Below are positions 35,985 to 46,468 of a stretch of DNA of 64,000 nucleotides, piece by piece; position 1 is the stretch's first letter, and each line of letters opens with the position of its first letter. Below the pieces are notes generated by a model. That model made no database searches. It worked only from the letters and a program-made list of their open reading frames with translations, and was not told the origin of the DNA. Where the stretch lies: contig CP064976.1 of assembly GCA_016699445.1 (NCBI GenBank), forward strand, positions 2,480,001-2,544,000, given 5' to 3'. Source of the stretch: Deltaproteobacteria bacterium (lineage in GTDB: Bacteria > UBA10199 > JACPAL01 > GCA-016699445). Position numbers and translations under genes: made by a program.

Positions 35985-37115
35985 GTGTTTATTGGTCTTA
36001 GAAGACGGAAGCGTCTTTGAAGGAAAATCCTTTGGATATGTCGGTGAATCCATCGGCGAAATTGTCTTTAATACCAGCATGACAGGATATCAGGAAATTC
36101 TTACCGATCCTTCGTATAAAGGCCAGATGGTTGTGATGACGTATCCTGAAATTGGAAATTACGGAATCAATCTTGAAGATATCGAATCTCGAAAACTTTT
36201 TTTAGAAGGGTTTATTGTCAGACAATACAATCCGATGCCGTCTAATTTTCGATCGACTCAAACTCTGGATCAATACCTGAAAAAAAATAAAGTCGTCGGA
36301 ATCGAAGGTGTGGATACGCGAGCTCTTACACGCCATCTGCGCGATCATGGTTCGAAGATGGGAATTATCTCTAATGTCGATGGGGATGTGAAACGCCTTT
36401 TGAAAAAGTAAAAGCTGCACCCAAGATGGTGGGACGTGATTTGGCCAAGGAAGTGACTTGTGAAAAGCCTTATCATTGGACGGAAAAATTGTGGGAATTG
36501 GACGTAGGGGCGCAATTAATTGCGCCCAGGCAAGATGCAGGGCGTGATAAATCACGCCCCTACAAAGTAGTCGCCTATGATTTTGGAATCAAATACAACA
36601 TTCTTCGAGGTTTGGTGAGTGCCGGTTGTGATGTGACGGTTGTACCTGCAATGACTTCAGCATCAGATGTTTTAGCCATGAATCCAGACGGCATTTTTCT
36701 TTCCAATGGTCCGGGTGATCCTGAGCCTGTGACGTACGCTATTGAAAATATTCAAAAGCTGTTGGGGAAAAAACCACTTTTTGGAATTTGCCTAGGCCAT
36801 CAACTTCTAGGACTGGCTTTGGGTGGAAAGACGTACAAGTTAAAATTTGGTCATCATGGGGGCAATCAACCTGTGATGGATATGAGTACACGAAAAGTCG
36901 AAATCACCTCTCAAAATCACAATTTTGCTGTGGATACCGACTCGCTGAAAGGTTTGGCTGAACTTTCTCATGTGAATCTCAATGACAAGACTGTTGAAGG
37001 AATGAGTGTGATTGGGAAGCCTGCGTTTTCAGTTCAATACCATCCGGAAGCCTCACCGGGTCCGCATGATTCTCAGTATTTATTTAATCGATTTGTGGAA
37101 ATGATGAAGGGTTAG
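35971..37115 (+). CDS. carA: Carbamoyl phosphate synthase small subunit CarA (one frameshift)
   Basis: Glutaminase subunit, about 381 residues when restored, supplying ammonia to CarB. The N-terminal domain has EDGSVFEGKSFGY and FNTSMTGYQEILTDPSY; the amidotransferase domain has the catalytic Cys (GICLGHQLLGLALGG) and His (VQYHPEASPGPHDS). One A lost in the run at 36403-36407 stops the frame; repair gives LLKKVKAAPKMVGRDLA. A 60-base palindromic repeat (36504-36563) adds about 20 residues (VGAQLIAPRQDAGRDKSRPY) just before VVAYDFGIKYNILR, at the domain junction. Confidence 0.94.
36504..36563. repeat. Palindromic repeat, copy 5 (in-frame insertion in carA)
   Basis: Sixty bases bounded by GTAGGGGCGC and GCCCCTAC, made of two palindromes (GGGCGCAATTAATTGCGCCC and GGGCGTGATAAATCACGCCC) with a short spacer. 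It is exactly 20 codons, so the carA frame is kept. It is the same two-hairpin form as copy 1 at 18599. Confidence 0.88.
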
Positions 37116-37117
37116 TT

Positions 37118-40100
37118 ATGCCAAAACGTACAGACATTAAGAAAATTATGATTATTGGTTCCGGTCCTATCGTGATCGGACAAGCGTGTGAGTTTGATTA
37201 TTCAGGGACTCAAGGTTGCCGAGCTCTCAAAGAAGAAGGCTACGAAGTCATTCTGGTAAATTCAAATCCTGCGACGATCATGACAGATCCTGAACTTGCG
37301 GATCGCACCTATTTTGAGTCCATCACTCCAGATGTTGTCGCGAAGATCGTCGAGCGCGAACGTCCGGATGCGATCCTGCCCACACTTGGCGGTCAGACAG
37401 GTCTTAATACTGCCGTGGCTTTAGCCGAATCAGGACTTCTGGCTCGCCTGGGTATTGAACTCATCGGAGCCAAACTTCCCGCCATTAAAAAAGCAGAGGA
37501 TCGCGAACTTTTTAAAGAAGCGATGCTGAAAATTGGTCTCGATATTCCCAAAGGTGGATTTGCGACCAATATGGACGAAGCGATGAAGGTTGTGAAGGAA
37601 GTTGGATTTCCAGCGATTATTCGACCTTCATTCACACTGGGTGGCACAGGTGGTAGTGTTGCAAAAATGAAAAAGAATATCGTGAGCTCGTACGTATCGG
37701 TATGGAAGCCAGCCCGACCAGTCAGGTGTTGGTAGAAGAATCTATTTTAGGTTGGAAAGAATACGAACTCGAAGTGATGCGTGACACCAAGGACAATGTC
37801 GTCATCATTTGTTCGATAGAAAATTTTGACCCGATGGGTGTGCATACAGGAGATTCCATCACCGTTGCACCCGCTCAAACATTGACGGATAAAGAATATC
37901 AAATCATGCGCGATGCTTCTCTCAAAGTCATTCGAGAGATTGGTGTGGATACCGGCGGATCCAATATTCAGTTTGGTTTAAATCCTAAAAATGGCCGCAT
38001 GGTGGTCATCGAAATGAATCCTCGTGTGTCGCGCAGCTCGGCTCTGGCTTCGAAGGCTACAGGTTTTCCGATTGCGAAGATCGCGACGAAGTTGGCGGTT
38101 GGTTATACATTAGATGAAATCCTCAATGATATTACCAAAACAACACCAGCGAGTTTTGAGCCTACGATTGATTACGTGGTGACAAAAATTCCACGATTTA
38201 CGTTTGAAAAATTTCCACAAGCGAAGGCTGTGCTCACCACTCAAATGAAATCAGTGGGAGAGGCGATGGCCATTGGTCGAACTTTTCGTGAATCCATGCA
38301 GAAGGCCATCCGTTCTTTGGAAACAGGGCATTATGCTTTAGGCTTGGGTAAGCTTGAAAAAGATTTTCCCAAAGATAAGGCAAAGGCGACAAAAGTTTTA
38401 AAAGAGAAGCTGTCGGTTCCTAATCCTGAGCGGATGTACTATGTGGCTGAAGCCTTGCGACGTGGTTGGACGATTGCTCAAGTCCATAAATATTCCTACA
38501 TCGATCCTTGGTTTTTGTATCACATGAATGAATGTCTTCAGTTTGAAAAAGTTTTACAGAAAAAGAAGCCTGAAGATTTGTATCAAGCAAAACAAATGGG
38601 TTTTTCGGACAAACGCATTGCAGAGCTTTGGAAGTTGGATTCAAAAACGGGTGAATTGAAAATTCGAAAAATCCGAAAACAGAAAAAAGTTCTTCCTGTT
38701 TATAAACGTGTGGATACCTGCGGTGCTGAGTTTGTCGCTCATACACCATATCAATATTCTACTTACGAACAAGAAGACGAATCCGCGGTTACCAAGAAAA
38801 AGAAAATCATGATTTTGGGTGGTGGGCCTAATCGTATCGGGCAAGGTATTGAATTTGATTATTGCTGCGTCCATGCCAGCCTGGCTTTGCGTGATGCTGG
38901 TTTTGAAACCATCATGGTCAATTGTAATCCCGAGACCGTGAGTACGGACTATGATGTGTCCAGCCGACTTTATTTTGAGCCACTCACCTACGAAGATGTT
39001 TTGAATATTGTCGAAAAAGAAAAACCTTTTGGAGTGATTGTGCAGTTTGGTGGGCAGACTCCTCTGAAATTAGCTGTACCCTTGATGAAGGCTGGGGTTC
39101 CGATCATTGGGACGTCTCCTATGGATATCAATCGAGCTGAAGATCGAAAACTTTTTGCGACCATGCTCAACAAACTCAAGATTCGCCAAACTCAAAATGG
39201 GACAGCCAATACGGATAAAGAAGCTATCAAGATCGCCAATAAGATTGGCTATCCGGTGGTCGTGCGACCTTCGTATGTGCTCGGTGGTCGTGCGATGGAA
39301 ATTGTTTATAATGATGCTGGCTTGAAGGATTATCTCAAACGAGAATCTTGGGTGAAGCCTATTTTAATTGATCATTTTCTGGAAGCGGCTGTTGAAGTCG
39401 ACGTGGATGCTTTGTGTGATGGCAAGAATGTTTTTGTGGCCGGTATCTTGGAGCATATTGAAGAAGCGGGGATTCATTCGGGTGATAGTGCGATGAGTTT
39501 GCCGACACGTTCATTATCGGAAAAAATGCTGGATCAGATTAAGGATTGGACGATCCGCATGGCCAAGGAGCTTAAAGTCATTGGTTTGATGAATGTTCAA
39601 TATGCGATCAAAGACGATCAACTCTATGTCCTTGAAGTCAATCCAAGAGCTTCACGTACAGTGCCGTTTATTTCAAAAGCTACAGGACGTCCTTTGGCTA
39701 AAATTGCTTCATTGATTATGAGTGGTAAAAAGCTCAAAGATTTTGATCTCAAGCCTGAGAGAGTTTTTGATCATATAGCGATTAAAGAGTCGGTGTTTCC
39801 ATTTAGTAAATTTCCAGGTGTGGATACGTTGTTAGGGCCTGAAATGAAATCGACTGGTGAAGTCATGGGAATTGCCAGCACGTTTGGTGAAGCTTTTGCC
39901 AAATCCCAAATTGCAGCTGGAAATCATTTGCCCCTTCAGGGCACAGTTTTTGTGAGTGTGCGTGATTCTGACAAACCGATTGTTTTACCTGCCATTCAAA
40001 AACTTCATGACTTGGGTTTTAAATTGATTGCTACAGATGGTACCGCCAAATTTTTAAATCATGCCGGATTACCTGTTTCCCCTGTCAATAAAGTCGCTCA

Positions 40101-40335
40101 AGGTGGTTTCAATATTGTCGATATGATGGACAAAGGTGAAGTGTCCATGGTGATCAATACTCCGGAAGGTTCTTCTTCAGCCAAAGATTCGGCTTACATC
40201 CGTCGAAAATCTGTTCAAAAAGGCATTCCATACTTTACGACAGCGGCAGCAGCTGTCGCAGCGGCTGAAGGCATCAAAGCCTTGAAACATCATGGTTTGT
40301 CGGTGCAGTCGATGCAGGAATATTTGACTCCTTAG
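37118..40335 (+). CDS. carB: Carbamoyl phosphate synthase large subunit CarB (one frameshift)
   Basis: Synthetase subunit of about 1072 residues when restored, making carbamoyl phosphate for pyrimidines and arginine. Two ATP-grasp halves are seen: IIGSGPIVIGQACEFDYSG and, in the second half, MILGGGPNRIGQGIEFDYC, with NVQYAIKDDQLYVLEVNPRA and a C-terminal allosteric MGS-like domain (LGFKLIATDGTAKFL). One A lost in the run at 37670-37674 breaks the first half; repair gives VAKMKKEYRELVRIGMEAS. It follows carA by two bases and ends convergently with the large gene on the minus strand. Confidence 0.95.
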
Positions 40336-43300
40336 CGGAGGGTTGCTTTCCAAGAATTTAGAAGGCCAGGATTTTGCTTCATAAATGAAATCCAGTTCTC
40401 AAAAAAAATCTTTTTACTAATAACGCCTGAAATCAGATTTTTTAATAGTTGGGATGATTCGCTTATTTTTTTAATAATAGCAGGGCTCTGATGATGAGCG
40501 ATGATGAAAGCAAAAAGAGCCTTAAAATCAGGATCTGCTTCGGATTGTGTGGTCAGACCTAAAATATAAATACTAAAAACAGGATCATTTCTTCTTGGGC
40601 ATGTCTTCCAGAGCATTCTGGCAGAGTCATAATCTTGAAAATTCATCTCCTGCATTCCTTCAACTCTAGAAGTCCAGGAGAAGCGAGGCTTTGACGGAGA
40701 CTGAATATGCAATCCTCTTTGCAGTTCTGGATTTTCACAGATTCTCCACAAAATCTCATGACGATATTTTAAATAAAGCCCTAACATCGCATTATAAAAT
40801 ATCCTCATGGCTTCGTTTTTTCTTTCAGTAAAACGATGCATATCTCTATCATCAAAAACCATAAATCTTTCGATTTCTTTGAGTACTTCCTTATCATTAA
40901 AAGACCAGATACTCCCAAGAGCATAATAATAATAGCCGAAACCTTAAACAGGGGTTGTTTGAAGTGATCAGAAAAATATCTTTTCCAAATCTGATCAATT
41001 TCGTCTCTAATTTTTTGAGTCGTGACTACTGGAGATTGAAAAGTTTCAATAAAATAATGAAGATCTCGATCCAGTAAACTTAATTCTGGCATATCTTTAA
41101 TTGAAATATCAGTGCCAATTTCTTCAAACCATCTTTGATTTAAATCTCTTTTTCTAGATGCAAAAGTTTCTCCTGCAATTCGAAGGGTCGTGGAAAGTTT
41201 TTCATAAATTTCATCAGGTAAAACTTTTTCAGGATGAGAGTAAAAATGATTAAAATACTCTCGAACGTTACCGTATTCAGCTGATTCCAAAGAAACATCT
41301 TGAATGTGATCTAGGCCTAGAGGGATTAAATCATTATCATCACTATATACTTCCACACTATTTGGTTCGGTTTTGACAAGTCTCCGAGCAAAGAAATGAG
41401 CTCCAGTTAATCTAAATCTTGTGGTGATACCTTTCATGATAGATGTCAGATTTTTAATATAAGGAAGAATATCATCATTCATTGGGGTTCTGTTAATAGG
41501 GTCACGTTCTTTGTGATCAAGATATTGATCGCACATATCTGTTACACATTTAAAAATATTGGCTCCATATTCAGGACGCAAAGTTGCCCACAGAGACCAA
41601 CATACAGCGATATCCAACACAGGGTCTCTCTGTAGTTGAGTATGATGAGGCTGCAGATTGATATAGTCATCAAAAACACGAATCAAGGGATGGCCACGAC
41701 TTATAATGAGTGTTTGTGGGTATTTAGTATCTAGATGAGCTGAGATGAGGACTCTATGATCAGGATCCATATCATTTAGCCGAGTCATTCCAATAGCCCC
41801 TTTCCATTCTTCAGGCATTACAGGCTCTAATGTGATAATATTTTTTCCTACAATACGCAGTCTGATGCCATTAGCATCATTCTTATCCAAAGACTGTTTA
41901 ATCTCTGCCCAGTGCTGACAGGGCTGTGTGAGATCATACTCTTCAGGTCCTGCATAAGTATCTTCTAAATGAACAAACCCAAAATAATAACCTGATGGAA
42001 TTTCCTCTGATTTTTCCTCATGAGGATTCCTTTTATCTAATCCCTCTTTGAGATTGTATTTCAGAAGTGTTGGAATGATCTTGTCTTGATGCTTTTTGTA
42101 AATAGCATCTACAGATTGACACATAGATTCCGGCTTGTCTGATTTCTTATTGGCTAAAGCCAAATCTCGAATGGGTGACTTATCTCCTGTTAGACGAATA
42201 TAATCGATAATATCATTAATAGCTGGCCAAGCTGCGATGGCTTCACGTGTGACTAAAATTCTTCGGATAAATGAATGGGCAACATGATCCTCAATGCCCA
42301 ATTCTCCCGGGGAAAAAGGACTCAAGAAACTAAGCATGCGTAATTCATCATAAGTATGAAAATCTTTAGGAGAATTAGGGTTATCTGTGAACTCTTCAAA
42401 GGGATTTGCTGCCGGTGGAATCATGCCATCAGAAAGCACTTTTTTTTGTATAAGCATTCGTGTTCAAACGATTTCTTATTTCATCACGATAGCGAAAATA
42501 GTAGCGAGAGAGGGCATCCAAAAGAGCTACTGAATTAATAGAGACTTTGGATAGTTGTGAATCAAGTATCTGAGAAACATTTCTTAAATGATTGGCATCA
42601 TAAAAAAAGCCTCCCATAAACATGAGTGAAAGTATGGATTTTGATGGAGCAAGATTTAAATCATTAGAAATAGTTTTATAACCATCCAAAACTTTTGCGT
42701 AGAGGTGCTTTCCCGAAGCATCTCTCATATCGCTTCTTTGTGACATGACATAGAGGAGCAGATTCTTTTCAAGAGCTTGAGAAACACCTGGCTCTGTTAC
42801 AATATTTGAGTAGTCGTTAATTGTGGAGGAAAGCTTTTCCCAATTAGCTTCAATAAGCATAGCCAGTGGGCCAACACAATGAGTGGTAAAGGCAAAAATT
42901 TCAGGACATTGGATCAGTCGAACCTTGAGGGCCTCATTTTTTCCAGACCATTGTTTGGCCCAAAAAACGACAATGTCATCATAAAGTTTTAATGATTCTT
43001 TTTGTAACTCTAAAATATTAGTTTCAACAGGATGAGCCGTAGCGTTAAAAGTGCAGCTCTAAGTGAGTTGCGCTTAACTCTTATCTCTTCTTCTGTGCCT
43101 TCAATACAAAAATCAGCTCCTGTGCGCCTGAGCCATAAATACGCCATCATATCTTTTTCAATCGTAACACTTTCTTTGTGGGATCTAACAGGATCTGGCC
43201 AAAATTGTGTCATGGCTAAATTACCTATCAAGAAGCGTGTTGGATCAGACGCTGTATTTTGCAGTAAATTGTTTAAATGATTTCTTAATTCAAGGGGAGT

Positions 43301-46300
43301 CAGATTCCCACGCAGAGCACTCTTCAAAATATCTAGAGATGAAGTATTTGGAAGTGAACGAAAATAATAACTAAAAAGAACAGCTAAATCATCAGCGGAT
43401 GTTTTAAAAAGTCTTTTTTGGTTTTCAGTATCAGCAGTTGTAATATCCTCATGCATAAAATGAATTTGATTAGGGGCAATGGTTTGGCCATCAATCATGA
43501 CCAACTCATCAAGTCTGTCTATTTGAATGATTTCCATTTCCCCAACAGCACCACCAGCAGCAGATTCCGCAATGAATATATACTTTTTGCTAGAACCCTT
43601 TTGATAGAGGGTTTCTAGTTTTTTTACTAGAGAGGTAGCTTCAGGTAGTATCCATTCCAAACTCTTAAACTTTCTCTCAGGAAGCTCTGCTTTTTTCTCT
43701 TTAGGATGTTGTTCAATAATTTTCAAAACTTCAGCCCAACGCTGAGTCGCTTCACTTTCAGAGCCTTCATAAAAAATAGATTCAGCAAGCGCTGACAGTG
43801 GTGGTGTTGTCTCTATGTGTTCTGAATTTTGAGGTGTGTAAGATTGAGTGAGTAATGATTCTTTTATTAATTCTGAAACCACATCTTTTTGAAGACATTC
43901 CGGATTTTCATCATTCCATATTCCAAGATATTCTGAAAAGCCTCCGAATTTATCGCGATATGTTTTTGATTGTTCTGCATGACATCTTTCATAATGCCTG
44001 GCCAAATCTTCTAAGGCAATAATGGGCGCTGTTTCTCCAAGCACTTGTCGTGCACAAAGGATGAGGTCAACAGGCTCATCTTGTCGGAGTGATCGAGCTA
44101 AAGTCAGATCGATCATTTGTTGAATATTGACGGATGCTGGTTTGTCTTTTTGAAATGTCCGATAAGAATTTCTTAAAAAGTTTATGTAATTTTCCAAAAT
44201 TTTTTGTGCTTTCGGACGAGAGGTATCTGTAAAAATGGGAACCCCTAAAAACTGGAATCTTTGCCGAATGCGTTCGTTCATGAAAAGATCTCGAGTGCTG
44301 GCTTCAGGAATTTTTTTTGATGTGATCCACTCAATTGGGATGGCACGGCATAATTCCTTAATTGATTCTTCCGAAATCTCTCCCGCTTCTCTTGCGGCAA
44401 AAGCTGAAAGAAGTTTTTGAGAAAGACTGTCCTGAAGTCGTGTAGGGAGTTCTTGTTTAGGAGGGCAGACAAAGTCTTCTACGGTTTCAGCTTTTGTTTG
44501 TTTTTGAGATTCTCCTGAATCCTTATCCTCATGCTTTTTCCCTTTTTGAGAATCACTCTGTCGGCGTCTTTTGTCTAAAGCTTCCTGATTGTCTTTTGAT
44601 TTAAGTGAATAGCGTACACTAGCTGGTTGAGATTTTAGCTCCAGACGTAAAGCGCGATAACGTTCTGCCAAACTTTGACGCTTATCTGCACTCATGCTTG
44701 GAAAAAGTTGTTCGATTAATTTTTCAATATCATTTTCGGTAACGGCTTCTTTGGCTAAAAGGTAGGTGATATGAAGTCTCAAAAGATCTTGAGCTTGGAT
44801 ATTTTTTTGTTGGTGCAAAGCTTTTAAGAGACGTGTGGGGAGATAAAAATTAAATCCTTCAAAACGAGCTTCAAGTGGGGTTGTGTCATCGGGCCAATCA
44901 TCCACAAAGTGAACCGTATACTTATTTGTCTTTTGTCCAGATTCGGAAGGAAGTGATTCGTAGAGAGTGGTGACTTCAGAAGCCCTCAAATCCCAAGCAA
45001 ACATAATGATATGACGGGCGGCTTTAGCTGCTTTATCTAAAGTATTAAGCGGCATTGCTTTTCTAACTTCTGGATCAAGGTAAGCTGTTACTTTTCCTGT
45101 CTCATTTTTGAGCGCTACTCTCATGCGAGACACACGCTTGAGAGCGGTTTCTAGTGTAAGATCTTCGGAGAGAAGTGAAACTATATCGTGTGGAGATTGC
45201 CCAAATGTTATTAAGGCCTGAAGTCGACCCTCAACTTCGTCCAACAACTCATCCAGAGGCTGGCCAGGATCAAGCAAATCTTTAATAGGAAACTCATGAA
45301 TATCGGCAGCCTTCCGATCGACTGTGGTTTCTTGGAGTCTGCTGATGTCTTTATTATGAATAAAAATACATGTAGGAGAGTTTTTAAAATAGGGTCTGTT
45401 ATGGAAGTCAGTCTTGTCGACCTTTATCTCTAATAAAGGTAAGAGCGGGGCTAATTCCAAAAGAGCTAATCCTAATGGACTTAGCATGGTGGCGACCGTG
45501 CTACGGGTTTTGGGTGCGGCTCGAGTGAGATTACGTTTCCCTTGAGCATGAGCTTTGAGAGTATCAGCAGTAATTTTATCCTGAATCTGCTGCATTCCAT
45601 CGTCTGTTGTGATGATCCATTCCTCAGCACTGCGTTTGTTAAAAGCATTTAAAAGTTCTTCTTGAGTTAGATGAAGAAGGTTTGTTGGAGCAAGGTCGTA
45701 AAACTCAGAAGGCATATAGGCTAATGCAGTTGTTTCAATGATAACTTCTCTAAGTGGAGCCAAAGTTTTGGGAAGGGCTAAAAAAAGCCAAAGCCAAAAG
45801 ATCAGGACGTGGACCGTAAGATTGTTGTTCAGGTGTCTGTCGACTGAGAATATAGTCACAGACTTTAGTCAGAATCATGAGGTCACTAGGTTTATGTTCT
45901 TTTCCATATCCACCCAGGCCGTATTGAAGAACTGTCTCCACGTTTACTTCAACTCTTGCCCTGAAATCAGATTTCTCATCTGCAGTCATCGAACCATGGA
46001 TGCCAAATCTTTTGAGATAAGTGCGTAATGTGTCGGAGTCTTGTAGTTTTTCAAAAACGATGGGGCGGGGAGGGGGGAGCGTGTCAATTTTAGCTGCAAT
46101 GCCAGCAAGTGCCTCAAATGTGGTCTCTAAGTTAGAAAATACAGTTGTCGAAGCTTGAGGCTCTACAGGTTGAACGAGCCTGCAGATGAGTTCAAATGCC
46201 GTTTTTGCAGCATCTATTCTGTCATTGTGTAATCTGTCTGGGTCGAGGACAATAGATAATGCTAGGGCAATTTGAGGGTATTGCTCCACTTTAGGCATAA

Positions 46301-46343
46301 ACTGACGTAAGGCCGCAGTTTTGATATCGTATCCAAATGACAT
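40332..46343 (-). CDS. Unrecognised giant protein, about 2003 residues (four frameshifts)
   Basis: Five minus-strand segments form one gene when four one-base slips are repaired: extra T at 45780-45786 (A7 on +), lost T at 43047-43050, extra A at 42440-42447 and lost A at 40944-40945. The sum is a whole number of codons. The start ATG 46343 (MSFGYDIKTAALRQFMPKVE) gives no signal peptide. The protein is polar and mostly helical, with a charged linker near residue 610 (RRRQSDSQKGKKHEDKDSGE). The hydrophobic stretch near 40900 is an out-of-frame reading; the repaired frame there reads LFKGFGYYYYALGSIWSFND. I recognise no family. It is divergent from fusA and convergent with carB. Confidence 0.72.
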
Positions 46344-46468
46344 AAAACCATCTTCGCCTAATCAGCTCAAAAGTTTCGGAGTTTTTCAAAAAAGTCCCTC
46401 GACAATTGAAAAAGACTTAGGCTAGGAGGGCCCACTTTCAAATTTTAAGCATTATATAAGGAGCATTT

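Noticed and set aside
36403..37674. Programmed ribosomal frameshifting in carA and carB
   Set aside because: The slips lie in short A5 runs without a downstream pseudoknot or stop-coupled signal, occur in many unrelated genes, and would be needed in every copy of essential enzymes. Single-base sequencing error explains all of them.
40890..40950. Transmembrane segment near the end of the giant minus-strand gene (VSAIIIMLLGVSGLLMI)
   Set aside because: It is read past a lost A at 40944-40945. The repaired frame reads a soluble segment that continues into the last part of the gene.
46344..46468. Promoter of fusA (TCGACA with a downstream TAGGAG)
   Set aside because: The -10 match is poor and the spacing is off by one; a promoter must lie in this gap but I cannot place it.
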